From NCBI GenBank assembly GCA_934700345.1, contig CAKUXP010000002.1, positions 121,816 through 185,815 on the forward strand: DNA of 64,000 bases. Reading direction: 5' to 3'. Origin of the DNA: an uncultured Fibrobacter sp. (GTDB taxonomy: Bacteria > Fibrobacterota > Fibrobacteria > Fibrobacterales > Fibrobacteraceae). The translations under genes and the position numbers were made by a program. A model generated the notes under the pieces. That model did not search any database. It was given only the letters and a program-made list of their open reading frames with translations, and was not told the DNA's origin. Of the stretch, positions 26,581 to 35,488 are shown in pieces. The stretch's first letter is position 1; the number at the start of each line of letters is the position of its first letter.

Positions 26581-26581
26581 C

Positions 26582-27019
26582 GTGGAAAAAGTTTTTTTGA
26601 CGGCGGCAGCAGACCTCCAGGTGGAATTCTTTGACCTGGACCCGATGAATGTCGTCTGGCATGGAAATTACGTGAAATATATGGAAGCGGCGCGTTGCGT
26701 CCTGTTGAACAAGCTGGATTACGATTACAAGGCGATGGAAAAGGATGGCTATGTCTGGCCGGTTGTCCAGCTGGGCATTAAATATATCCGTCCGCTGCGG
26801 TTTATGCAAAAGGTTCGCGTGGAAGTTTCCCTGGTAGAATATGAAATTTGCCTGAAGCTTCGATACCGCTTCGTCGATGTGGAAACGGGAAAGGTGATTG
26901 CCAAGGCGGAAAGCACCCAGATGGCGGTCCAGATCAAGACGGGAGAGTCCTGTCTGGGATCCCCGAGGGAATTTGTCGAAAAGGTTCGCAAGTGTCTTTC
27001 CGGAGAAAATCATGTCTAG
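26582..27019 (+). CDS. apeK: Thioesterase, 4-hydroxybenzoyl-CoA thioesterase fold (ApeK-like)
   Basis: Starts at GTG 26582, two nt after the previous TGA, with AAGGAG upstream; 145 residues. Hot-dog fold with VEFFDLDPMNVVWHGNYVKYMEAARC, where the conserved Asp in DLDPMNVVWH is the catalytic residue of the family, and AKAESTQMAVQ near the end. In aryl-polyene clusters it is thought to edit or release acyl chains. It overlaps the next gene by 8 nt. Confidence 0.85.
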   Translation: MEKVFLTAAADLQVEFFDLDPMNVVWHGNYVKYMEAARCVLLNKLDYDYKAMEKDGYVWPVVQLGIKYIRPLRFMQKVRVEVSLVEYEICLKLRYRFVDVETGKVIAKAESTQMAVQIKTGESCLGSPREFVEKVRKCLSGENHV

Positions 27020-27620
27020 ACATTTTTTGCCGCTCGTTTTTCTCTGCATCCTATCCGTCTTTGCCGTTTCGGTTCTTGCCGAAAGCTCGGTTTGGAAATT
27101 TCCGGTGGCGGCGGGTTCCGAGGGCTTGAAAACGGCGATGTCTGCGCTGTCCCGGTCGGAAAGAATCTCGGGTTTGTTTCGGCAGACGCGTACCGTTGTG
27201 AAAATCAACCGGTCCTTCCAATCGACGGGAACGTTTGAAATTTCCAGGACCGAAGGCATTACATGGAATATCGAAAAACCGTTTGCCTCGAAAATGCGCC
27301 TGACGGATTCGAGCGTTGTCCAGATCGATTCCGACGGAAACCAGACGATCGTGTCTTCGAAGGATAATGCGGTTTTTGACGAAATCTCCCGGACGATGCG
27401 TGCCGTTTTTCATGGCGATTTGTCTGTCTTGCAAAAGCGATTTGACATTTACTTTGTACAAAACAAAAAAAGAAAATCGTGGCAGGTTGGTCTTATCCCG
27501 CGGGAAAAGATGATCCGAAACGCGATTAGGTCCATCGAACTGCAAGGTTCGCAGGATTTGGAAAAAGTTCACCTTGTCGATGGAGAGGGAAATCTACTGG
27601 ATTATGAATTCGGAAAATAG
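27012..27620 (+). CDS. apeL: LolA-like outer-membrane carrier (ApeL-like)
   Basis: 202 residues from the ATG at 27012. Signal peptide cleaved after VLA (about residue 23). The body has the LolA pattern: ISGLFRQTRTV, TGTFEISRTEGITWNIEKPF, and VFDEISRTMRAVFHGDL. LolA proteins carry lipids or lipoproteins across the periplasm in an open beta-barrel cavity; this one should take the finished aryl-polyene lipid from the exporter to the outer membrane. Overlaps both neighbours. Confidence 0.8.
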   Translation: MSRHFLPLVFLCILSVFAVSVLAESSVWKFPVAAGSEGLKTAMSALSRSERISGLFRQTRTVVKINRSFQSTGTFEISRTEGITWNIEKPFASKMRLTDSSVVQIDSDGNQTIVSSKDNAVFDEISRTMRAVFHGDLSVLQKRFDIYFVQNKKRKSWQVGLIPREKMIRNAIRSIELQGSQDLEKVHLVDGEGNLLDYEFGK

Positions 27621-29883
27621 GAAAAGACCGCTTGGGATTATCCTGTGGGCCGTCTTGCATGTCGCCTTGGCTGTGACTGTCGTTCTCGCGTATCCGTGGA
27701 AAATCGACCGGAACCTGTTTTCGATTGTTCCCGGTTCACAAATTTCCCAGGATGTACAGAATGCGGAATCGATTTTTTCGCAGCGTTCCGCTCGGCAGAT
27801 AATCCTCTTTGTCGGAGATTCCAATGCGCAAAATGCTCTATCCGCAGCGGAAGAAATCGGGAAAATGCTCCAGTCGAGCGATCAGGTCCAATCGGTATCC
27901 TGGAAGGTTTCGGATTCTGCGTACAGGAAATTTTCCGATTTTGTCTTTGCGAACCGTTTTGCCTTGCAGGATCCGTCCATCTTAGAAAGGGATGATTCAA
28001 CCGCTGCAGAAAAATTTTATCAAAATGCGCTGAGTAGAATTTACGGTGCTTTTGGAATGGGAAACTTTTCCCGGCTAGACGAAGATCCGTACCTGTTGGC
28101 TTCGCTTTCGGAAGAAAGGCTTTTGAAAGGGCTTTCTGTCTTTTCTGGGAACTTGACGATTCGGGAAAACAGGATGGTCGTTCAGGATTCCGGCATGACG
28201 TATGTCTTTTTAAATGCGCGGCTCGGTGAAAATACGCCGTCCTTTGCGTCGGATTCGCACATCCTTTCCGAGCTTGAAAAGAAATTCGATTCGCTGAGGA
28301 AAAAATATCCAGATCTCCGTGTTGAAAAATCGGGAGTTCCGTTCCACAGCTATGAAAGTTCCCGTCAGGCGCAGCGGGAAGTCGCCTGGATTTCCGGAAT
28401 ATCTATCGGCGTAATCCTTGTTTTGCTCTTGGCCGTGTTTCGCTCGGTAATTCCCATTTGTGCAACGATCGCTTCGGTTTTGATTGCGATTCTCGCAGCG
28501 ACCGGGGCGACGCTTGCCGCATTCCATGAAATCCATATTTTTACGTTTGTCTTTGGGACGAGCGTCATCGGGGTAAGCATCGACTATGCGCTTCATCATT
28601 TTGCCGACCGGGACGCTCAATTGCGAAGCATGCTTCTCGGCTTCATGACGACAGAACTCAGCTATGTCGCATTGGGCATTGTCGATTTCCCGCTGTTGCG
28701 GCAGATGGCTTTCTTTTCGATGGTCGGGCTCGCTTCCGCGCTTCTTTCCGTCATTCTGGTCTTTCCGAAAATATCGAACCGAATGTACGTCCAAAATTCG
28801 CGCCTTCTTCGCGTTGCGCAAATCATCCTTGCAGGGTATTCGAAAGCGGAGAGGTTTCCTCGCTTTCTCCGCTATAGCCTGTGGGCGATAGGCCTAATCG
28901 CGCTTGTCCCTGGATTTTTCAGGATGCAGGTACAGACGGATATTCGCGCGATGTACAACCCGCCTAAGACGCTTTGGAATTCGGAAGTAAAAATCCAGCG
29001 CTGGATGAATTCCGGAATTTCTGCGGCTTACTTTATCGTGAAAGGCGATTCCGAAGAGGAACTCCGGGAGCGGGAAGAATCCTTGTCGGAAAAACTGCGA
29101 TTGGCAGAAAAGGATTCTCTCTTGAAGTCCCATCTTTCTGTTTCCGAGTTTTTCCCGTCTGCCAAAAGACGCGCCCGAATGGATTCCGCATTGCGTCGGA
29201 TATTGCCGATTCGTTACAGGGAACTTTGCCGCACCTTAAAAATCAAGCCGAAAAAGAATTTGGAAAATTTCAGTCCGGCAAAGGATTCCGCATTACCGGA
29301 ACAGCTTGGAAACTTGCGTGAAACGCTTTCTCTCGGAAAGCTGGACGGAAAGTTCTATCGTGTTGTCCTGCCGCTTCATATCGGTGAGAAGTTTGACATC
29401 CGGGCGTATGAAGATGCGGAGAACGGAATTTACGCGTTGGATAAAATGCAGACGGTCAATGCCGCGTTGACGGAACTTTCCTGGACGACCCTGTCGCTTG
29501 TGGCGTTTGCCTATTTTGCCGTTTTCTTCATCCTTTCGTTTGTCTATACATGGATGGATTCCATACGCATTGTCCGGGCGCCGGTTCTAGCCTGTCTTCT
29601 GACGCTGTCCGTTCTTGGTTATGCGCAAATCCCGATAAACTTCTTTGTCATTGTCGGATTGATTCTCACGCTTGGAATCGGAATCGACTACGCCCTGTTT
29701 TTCAAGGATTCCGGGGAACATGCGGATTCTACCGCGCTTGCGGTAATGCTTTCCGCGCTGACGACCCTTGTCTCGTTCGGCTCCTTGGCGTTCAGCCATT
29801 TCGCTCCGATTTCCGTTTTTGGCCTGACGGTGCTTTTGGGAATTTCGACTTGCTTCCTGCTTTCGCCGTGGACAAGGGATTAG
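27604..29883 (+). CDS. apeM: MMPL/RND-type exporter (ApeM-like)
   Basis: 759 residues from the ATG at 27604, overlapping apeL by 17 nt. Layout of an RND/MMPL transporter: helix 1 near 15-32, a large periplasmic loop, five helices (about 260-410) ending with VFPKISNRM, then helix 7 near 425-445, a second loop, and helices to the end. The intramembrane segment GTSVIGVSIDYALHHFADRD and its partner LTLGIGIDYALFFKDSGEH each carry the Asp of the proton relay. In the cluster it should extrude the polyene lipid from the inner membrane. Confidence 0.87.
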   Translation: MNSENRKRPLGIILWAVLHVALAVTVVLAYPWKIDRNLFSIVPGSQISQDVQNAESIFSQRSARQIILFVGDSNAQNALSAAEEIGKMLQSSDQVQSVSWKVSDSAYRKFSDFVFANRFALQDPSILERDDSTAAEKFYQNALSRIYGAFGMGNFSRLDEDPYLLASLSEERLLKGLSVFSGNLTIRENRMVVQDSGMTYVFLNARLGENTPSFASDSHILSELEKKFDSLRKKYPDLRVEKSGVPFHSYESSRQAQREVAWISGISIGVILVLLLAVFRSVIPICATIASVLIAILAATGATLAAFHEIHIFTFVFGTSVIGVSIDYALHHFADRDAQLRSMLLGFMTTELSYVALGIVDFPLLRQMAFFSMVGLASALLSVILVFPKISNRMYVQNSRLLRVAQIILAGYSKAERFPRFLRYSLWAIGLIALVPGFFRMQVQTDIRAMYNPPKTLWNSEVKIQRWMNSGISAAYFIVKGDSEEELREREESLSEKLRLAEKDSLLKSHLSVSEFFPSAKRRARMDSALRRILPIRYRELCRTLKIKPKKNLENFSPAKDSALPEQLGNLRETLSLGKLDGKFYRVVLPLHIGEKFDIRAYEDAENGIYALDKMQTVNAALTELSWTTLSLVAFAYFAVFFILSFVYTWMDSIRIVRAPVLACLLTLSVLGYAQIPINFFVIVGLILTLGIGIDYALFFKDSGEHADSTALAVMLSALTTLVSFGSLAFSHFAPISVFGLTVLLGISTCFLLSPWTRD

Positions 29884-29914
29884 CGGATTTTTATATTGCC
29901 ATGCGGAGAACTGG

Positions 29915-30505
29915 ATGAATTTGTCGAAATTTCGGAAACCGTTTTTTCTTCTTGTCGGAGCGTTGCTTGTTGTGGGCTGTTCGTCAGAGCGGGCGTTTGT
30001 CGGAAGTTCGGCGCGGATTTTTTATTCCGACGAACGTTCCGTACCGCTGATTTCCCCGGAGAAAAATTCTTTTTCGGTTGAAGAAAACCAGCATGTTTCG
30101 GGAAGGTTTGGCGATCGAAACTTTTCGGCTGAATCCTGGATGCGCATCAATGATTCGACAATCCACTTGATGATTTTCGGAAACATCGGAAATACGCTTG
30201 CGGAATTGGTTTATACGGAAGATTCCGTTTCTTTCAAGAGTTCCCTGATCGACGGGAAAAAAATCAAGCCGGAATATATTCTGGCGGATATCCAGTTCTG
30301 CTATTACCCGAAAGAAGCGTTGGAAAGAAATTTTCTTCCTGCGGGATTTTCCTTTGAGGAAAGGCGACAAGGAAATGTCCAGGTGCGAGAACTTTTGGAA
30401 AACGGGAGGCTTATCTTGAAAATGGAGAGGACATCGAGTCGCATCTTTCTGAAGAATGAGCTCCGGAATTATTCGTATTCCATCGAATTCGAGAGATTGC
30501 GATGA
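29915..30505 (+). CDS. apeN: DUF3261 lipoprotein (ApeN-like)
   Basis: A 196-residue lipoprotein with lipobox VVGC (cysteine about residue 22). The body contains the DUF3261 pattern, ending with ILADIQFCYYPKEAL and a beta-rich C-terminus. Such proteins occur in nearly all aryl-polyene clusters and probably act at the outer membrane, perhaps as a LolB-like receiver from ApeL. The ketosynthase gene overlaps the stop by 4 nt. Confidence 0.8.
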   Translation: MNLSKFRKPFFLLVGALLVVGCSSERAFVGSSARIFYSDERSVPLISPEKNSFSVEENQHVSGRFGDRNFSAESWMRINDSTIHLMIFGNIGNTLAELVYTEDSVSFKSSLIDGKKIKPEYILADIQFCYYPKEALERNFLPAGFSFEERRQGNVQVRELLENGRLILKMERTSSRIFLKNELRNYSYSIEFERLR

Positions 30506-31686
30506 GCGGGGCTTTATACATTCATGATTTTGGCGTGTGTACGGCGATTGGAAGCGACAGGGACTTGGTCTGGAAGGCTCTTTGCGAAGGCGGGCTGTCG
30601 AATTTTACCCGACAAAGTTTTTGTGGCAAGGAACGTCTTGTCGGGAAAATTCCCGATGCGGAACTTTCCCCGGTAAAAAATCCGTTTTATGATAACCGTG
30701 TCAACCGGCTTTCCGAAAAAGTACTCTCACAGATGGAAAGGTCGGTTTCCGAAATCGTGAAAAAATTTGGATCGGATCGCGTTGGTGTTTTTGTCGGCTC
30801 TAGCGATAACGGTTCCGAGGAGTCGTTTTCGGCGTTGAAATTCTTTCGCGAAAACGGTTTCTTTCCAAAGGGTTATTCCTTGAAAAAACAGCAGGCGGAC
30901 TTTGTCGCGGAATTTATCGCGGATCGCTTTTGCCTGAAAGGTCCTGTCTTTACGCATTCCTCGGCGTGCGCATCGAGCGCGAGCGCGTTTGCTTCGGCGA
31001 GAAACTGGTTGGAAGCGGGATTTTGCGATGCGGCGATTGTCGGAGGTGTCGATATCGCATCCCTAACGGTCGTTCTCGGGTTTGATTCGCTAGAAGCGGT
31101 TTCCCTTTCTCCGACGAATCCTTTTAGCGGAAACAGGGCGGGACTTACGATTGGCGAAGCGGCTGCGTTCTTTGTCGTTTCGTTGCGCAGGGAAAATGCG
31201 ACGGTTATGCTTACGGGAATCGGGGAAAGCGCGGATGCGGAACATGTGACGGCTCCGCGGGTCGATGGATTAGGCGCAAGGCTTGCGATGGAAAAGGCCC
31301 TGGCCGATGCGGGAATCTCTCCGCCGGATGTCGATTACATCAACCTGCACGGGACGGGAACGAAATTGAACGATGCGATGGAATGTGTTGCCGTGCATGA
31401 TGTGTTCGGAAACGGCATCCCGGCAAGTTCGACAAAGGGGTTGACCGGGCATACGCTCGGAGCGGCCGGTGCGCTTGAAGCGGCGTTCTGCTGCCTGGCG
31501 CTCTCGGATAGAAACGAAAAGCATCTCTTGCCGGTTCATCGCTTCGATGGCGTGCGTGATCCCGCTCTTCCCGAGATTCATCTGGTTTTTCCCGGTGAAA
31601 GCTCTCGACGGCTGAAAACTTGTATAAGTAATTCCTTTGGGTTTGGCGGTTGCAATGTCGCCCTCGTCCTGGAGAAAATTGAATGA
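30502..31686 (+). CDS. apeO: Beta-ketoacyl-ACP synthase (ApeO-like)
   Basis: 394 residues, thiolase fold with the complete triad: Cys156 in THSSACASSASA, His283 in NLHGTGTKLND and His317 in GLTGHTLGAAGA. The N-terminus is divergent and short compared with FabF. In characterised clusters ApeO pairs with the ketosynthase-like ApeC, encoded here on the minus strand; that partnership is inferred from homologous clusters. Overlaps neighbours by 4 nt on both sides. Confidence 0.87.
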   Translation: MSGALYIHDFGVCTAIGSDRDLVWKALCEGGLSNFTRQSFCGKERLVGKIPDAELSPVKNPFYDNRVNRLSEKVLSQMERSVSEIVKKFGSDRVGVFVGSSDNGSEESFSALKFFRENGFFPKGYSLKKQQADFVAEFIADRFCLKGPVFTHSSACASSASAFASARNWLEAGFCDAAIVGGVDIASLTVVLGFDSLEAVSLSPTNPFSGNRAGLTIGEAAAFFVVSLRRENATVMLTGIGESADAEHVTAPRVDGLGARLAMEKALADAGISPPDVDYINLHGTGTKLNDAMECVAVHDVFGNGIPASSTKGLTGHTLGAAGALEAAFCCLALSDRNEKHLLPVHRFDGVRDPALPEIHLVFPGESSRRLKTCISNSFGFGGCNVALVLEKIE

Positions 31687-32147
31687 CAGAATTTGACACG
31701 CGAGAAAAACTGTCCCGTCTGGTTCCGCACAAGGGAAAGATGCTTCTGCTCGATCGGATCGTTTCCTTTGACTTGGAAAAAACGCAAATAGCGACGGAAG
31801 TCGATGTCTCCGACGGTTGCATGTTTCTTGAAGAATCCTTTGGCGGCGTTCCTGTCTGGATTGCCTTTGAATATATGGCGCAGAGCGTTTCGGCTCTGAC
31901 CGGGATTTTTGGATTGAAGACGGGGACGCCTCCCCGGATGGGATTTATCCTGAGCGTAACGAATTTCTGTGCGGAAGACACCGCATTCCCAAAGGGCTCG
32001 ACTGTGCGGGTCGAAGTTCGGCAGACATTGCGGGTCGATACGGCGGTCACGTTCGAAGGAAAAGCTCTTGTCGAGGGAAAGTGTCTTGCCAAGGCGACGA
32101 TCAACGCCGTAGATGTCGAAAATCCGAAAAAAGTTTTAGGAGTGTAG
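31683..32147 (+). CDS. apeP: Beta-hydroxyacyl-ACP dehydratase (ApeP-like)
   Basis: A 154-residue hot-dog dehydratase of the ApeP branch: LVPHKGKMLLLDRI with the catalytic histidine near residue 16, and the helix segment WIAFEYMAQSVSALTG. With the ApeI domain of the fusion protein it should dehydrate the hydroxyacyl chain in each cycle to give conjugated double bonds. Overlaps apeO by 4 nt; apeQ follows after one base. Confidence 0.87.
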   Translation: MTEFDTREKLSRLVPHKGKMLLLDRIVSFDLEKTQIATEVDVSDGCMFLEESFGGVPVWIAFEYMAQSVSALTGIFGLKTGTPPRMGFILSVTNFCAEDTAFPKGSTVRVEVRQTLRVDTAVTFEGKALVEGKCLAKATINAVDVENPKKVLGV

Positions 32148-32148
32148 T

Positions 32149-32868
32149 ATGGAAAGTGAAAAATGCGTTCTGGTGACCGGAGCGAGTGGAGGAATCGGGC
32201 TCGCAATCGTTCGGACATTGCTGGATTTCGGATATCGTGTCGCTGCGCACTACAACTTCCATGCGGAATCGTTGCGGGCGTTGGAAAGGCAGTTCTTGGA
32301 CCGCTTGCGCCTTGTGCAATTCGATGTGAGCGATCGGGGCGCATGCAAGGAAACGATCGAAAAGGACATGGCGGAAAACGGAGTCTACTACGGGGTGGTT
32401 CTTTCTTCGGGAATTTGTCGCGATGCCGCTTTCCCGGCGATGACGGACGATTATTGGGATAGAGTACTCGATGTGAATCTGGATAGCTTTTACAATGTGC
32501 TGAAACCGATTGTCATGCCGATGTGTCGCAAGCGGCAGGGGAGAATCGTCACGATTTCTTCGGTGTCTGGGATTATCGGAAATCGCGGACAGGTTAATTA
32601 CAGTGCAAGCAAGGCGGGCCTTATCGGAGCGACCAAGGCGCTCGCCACGGAGCTCGCCAGCCGGAATATTACCGTGAACAGCATTGCTCCGGGGGTCATT
32701 GAAACCGAAATGATCCAGGACGCTCCGCTAGAGATGATCTTGCCGTCGATTCCGATGCGTCGTGTCGGAAAGCCCGAAGAAGTCGCGGCGACCGTCGCTT
32801 TCCTGCTTTCGGACGGAGCCGCTTACATCACCCGCCAAGTTATTTCTGTCAACGGGGGGCTTGCGTGA
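32149..32868 (+). CDS. apeQ: 3-ketoacyl-ACP reductase (ApeQ, FabG-like)
   Basis: A 239-residue short-chain dehydrogenase: TGASGGIG cofactor loop, active-site Ser in VTISSVSGIIGNRGQ, YSASKAG with catalytic Tyr and Lys, and APGVIETEM. It should reduce the ketone formed at each extension with NADPH. Ends in a 4-nt overlap with apeR. Full length. Confidence 0.92.
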   Translation: MESEKCVLVTGASGGIGLAIVRTLLDFGYRVAAHYNFHAESLRALERQFLDRLRLVQFDVSDRGACKETIEKDMAENGVYYGVVLSSGICRDAAFPAMTDDYWDRVLDVNLDSFYNVLKPIVMPMCRKRQGRIVTISSVSGIIGNRGQVNYSASKAGLIGATKALATELASRNITVNSIAPGVIETEMIQDAPLEMILPSIPMRRVGKPEEVAATVAFLLSDGAAYITRQVISVNGGLA

Positions 32869-34091
32869 AACATCGTGTCGTCGTTACGGGAGGTTCTTGC
32901 ATTTCGTCGCTCGGAATGGAAACGGACGAAATCTTTTCCAGCCTGCATTCTTTAAAGAACCGCATTGTACGGATGAGCGACTGGGATCGGTTCACGCAGA
33001 TGAATACACGGCTTGCCGGACCGATCACATATCCGCTTCCGGAATATCCGCGGAAGAAGGCTCGGGGGATGGGGCGCGTTGCGCATTTGGCTGTCGCGTC
33101 AGCGGAAAAGGCTCTCGTCTCTGCCGGAATCGACTTGAACGACCCGCTTTTAAAATCGGGACGCGTCGGAGTCGCCTACGGTTCTTCAAGCGGCAGCTTT
33201 GACGCTCTGATCGATTTTGTTTCGATGCTTCAAAACGACCAGGCCGAATGCATCACGGCGACATCCTATATCCGTTCGATGCCGCAGACTTGTGCCGTAA
33301 ACATCGGCGTCTCGCTCGGGCTGACCGGCCGACTGATTACGACGAATACGGCTTGTACGGCAGGTAGCCTTTCGATAGGCTATGCGTTCGAAGCCATCCA
33401 GAACGGTGCGCAGGATATGATGCTTGCCGGCGGTGCGGAAGAACTGAACCCTACGGAATCCGCGGTATTCGATACGCTTTTTGCGACGAGCGTACGAAAT
33501 GAAACCCCGGAACTCACTCCGGCGTCCTATGACCGCGATAGGGACGGTCTTGTTATCGGTGAAGGCGCGGGAACGCTTGTCCTAGAAGAGCTGGAGCATG
33601 CCAAGGCTCGCGGTGCGAAAATTTATGCGGAACTTGTCGGGTTCGGAACAAACACGGACGGGGATCACATTACGCAACCCAAAAAGGAAACGATGCAGAT
33701 CGCCCTTGAAATGGCGATGAAAAATGCGGGGATTTTCTCGGAACAGATCGGTTATGTGAGCGGGCATGGAACGGCGACAAAGCGTGGAGACGTTGCGGAA
33801 ACGCTTGCGACTTACCGGGCTCTTGGAAACCGGACTGTGCCGATTAGCAGCCTCAAAAGCTATATCGGGCATACGCTCGGAGCGTGCGGCGCTATCGAAG
33901 CGTGGCTTTCCATCTTGATGATGGACAGAAAATGGTTCTCGCCGAACCTCAACCTGAAAAATATCGATCCGGAATGCGCTCCGCTCGATTACATCACGGG
34001 AAGCGGTCGCGAAATGGACATTGAATATCTGATGTCGAACAATTTCGCTTTTGGCGGAATCAACACGTCACTGATTTTCAGAAAATTTTAG
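32865..34091 (+). CDS. apeR: Beta-ketoacyl-ACP synthase (ApeR, FabF-like)
   Basis: A 408-residue FabF-type ketosynthase with Cys164 in NTACTAGSLS, His301 in SGHGTATKRGD and His336 in YIGHTLGACGA. It is closer to FabF than the apeO product and probably acts as a homodimer in chain extension. Last gene of the plus-strand operon; its 3' end overlaps the 3' end of the opposite acyltransferase gene by 24 nt. Confidence 0.9.
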   Translation: MKHRVVVTGGSCISSLGMETDEIFSSLHSLKNRIVRMSDWDRFTQMNTRLAGPITYPLPEYPRKKARGMGRVAHLAVASAEKALVSAGIDLNDPLLKSGRVGVAYGSSSGSFDALIDFVSMLQNDQAECITATSYIRSMPQTCAVNIGVSLGLTGRLITTNTACTAGSLSIGYAFEAIQNGAQDMMLAGGAEELNPTESAVFDTLFATSVRNETPELTPASYDRDRDGLVIGEGAGTLVLEELEHAKARGAKIYAELVGFGTNTDGDHITQPKKETMQIALEMAMKNAGIFSEQIGYVSGHGTATKRGDVAETLATYRALGNRTVPISSLKSYIGHTLGACGAIEAWLSILMMDRKWFSPNLNLKNIDPECAPLDYITGSGREMDIEYLMSNNFAFGGINTSLIFRKF

Positions 34092-34889
34092 GGATAGTGG
34101 ATTTTCCGGATCCCTGTCCCTGTAATTTTCAAGGGTTTCCCGCATTTCTTCGGTGAGGTAGGTGACCGCCGAGGAATGGGGATGGGTTTCGAATTTCCGG
34201 ATGGGAATCGGATTTAATATTTCTAGCCGGTAGTGGTAACGCTCTGTCGGATGTGAGGAAAGAAAAGGATCGTGTTTGCGGAGCCCGATTTTTTCGTTTC
34301 CTCCGATGTATATTGGCAAGACATCGCAGCCTGCGTGGAGCGCGAATCGGGCGGCACCCTTTTTAAAATGCATCGGTTCGTCGGGAATTGTCCGCGTTCC
34401 TTCGGGAAAAACGATCAGCGGATTTCCGGATCGAATATCGCGCGAGGCTCTTTCTAGTTGTTCATCGAACGGAATGGAATTCGGAATGTAGAGCGCCCGC
34501 ACGAATTTTCGGACAAAAGGCGTTTCGGCTAGCGTTCCTTTGACGATGCAGTTTGCGTCGGGAATGATTGACAGGAGGATGACGACATCGAGGAACGAAG
34601 GATGGTTGGCGATGACGACGCCCGGAAAATTTTTGGAAAGTCTGCCTAAATTTTCGATCTGAAGGGTAAGGACGCCGAGAAGGCGCATTTCCAGGACAAA
34701 AAACCTGAAATAGAAATAGACGATATCCCTTGCGAGGCGCTGGAAACGTTTCTTGGAAAATTCCGAAAGGATGAACAGCAGCGGAAATCCGACCGATGAA
34801 AAAATCAGGCTGCAAATTCCAAAGGAGAAATAGGAAAATCCCTTGGCGAACAGGCGGTAGAAATAGGCGGTTTTTTGAAGAAGGAACAT
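34068..34889 (-). CDS. apeD: 1-acyl-glycerol-3-phosphate acyltransferase-like (ApeD-like)
   Basis: From the ATG at 34889 it has 273 residues. A hydrophobic N-terminal region (to about residue 50) is followed by the PlsC motifs: NHPSFLDVV (catalytic H-x4-D), the middle region around FVRALYIPNS, and FPEGTRTIPDEP. In aryl-polyene clusters such an enzyme is thought to attach the polyene or its fatty acid to a glycerol lipid. The start coincides with the last base of the upstream ketosynthase-like gene (TAATG overlap), so they are coupled. A longer frame to 35015 runs inside that gene. Confidence 0.83.
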   Translation of the reverse strand: MFLLQKTAYFYRLFAKGFSYFSFGICSLIFSSVGFPLLFILSEFSKKRFQRLARDIVYFYFRFFVLEMRLLGVLTLQIENLGRLSKNFPGVVIANHPSFLDVVILLSIIPDANCIVKGTLAETPFVRKFVRALYIPNSIPFDEQLERASRDIRSGNPLIVFPEGTRTIPDEPMHFKKGAARFALHAGCDVLPIYIGGNEKIGLRKHDPFLSSHPTERYHYRLEILNPIPIRKFETHPHSSAVTYLTEEMRETLENYRDRDPENPLSLKFSENQ

Positions 34890-35488
34890 TAGAGAAAATG
34901 TTCTAAAAAATACAGAGCCTGTTCCGCGGCGGTGTCTTTTTCGGGTAGCGTCGAGAGTTCGAGCTCGCAGACCGAATCCGATTGCTCGGTAGAAAGGCGC
35001 AGGGCTAGGGCGCATACCGGATTTGGGTAGGGGGAAATCTCGGAATAGGTTTCGGGAATTCTCTCGTCGGCAAAGACAAAGATCCTTTCTGACTCTCTGC
35101 CGGACAGGAGTGCAGAGGCGGCTTCCCTTAATCCATCTTCAAAGGAACGTTTCCCGGAAAATATCGCGCTATAGCCCGTCATGTTGCTTTCGATGATCGA
35201 AGCGGCGGCGATCGGGGCGTTGAATACGGATAGGCTGAATTTTGCAGGGGAGACTTCGCCGGAATCCAGAATCCCGGAAGATATCTGGAACTGCCTCTGG
35301 ATTTCGCCGAACTCCGAAGCGAAAGTCATCGGTGCAGGAGAGAAGCCTTCGGAAACATCGTGCGCTACATAGGCGACCATCTTGGAGAGGTCGCTGAGGC
35401 GCCTGCGAAAAAGCATCGGGACGAACGAAAGCTTGGGCATGTTTTTTTCATCGGTCCAGGCGGAATATCTTTGAATGAAGATGCTCAT
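34889..35488 (-). CDS. apeC: Ketosynthase-like chain-length partner (ApeC-like)
   Basis: A 199-residue protein of the ketoacyl-synthase N-terminal-only type (beta-ketoacyl synthase-like, as found in aryl-polyene clusters). FSLSVFNAPIAAASI marks the position of the ketosynthase active site, but the cysteine is missing, as in chain-length factors. Homologues form a heterodimer with ApeO. It overlaps the methyltransferase stop by 4 nt and the acyltransferase start by 1. Confidence 0.75.
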   Translation of the reverse strand: MSIFIQRYSAWTDEKNMPKLSFVPMLFRRRLSDLSKMVAYVAHDVSEGFSPAPMTFASEFGEIQRQFQISSGILDSGEVSPAKFSLSVFNAPIAAASIIESNMTGYSAIFSGKRSFEDGLREAASALLSGRESERIFVFADERIPETYSEISPYPNPVCALALRLSTEQSDSVCELELSTLPEKDTAAEQALYFLEHFL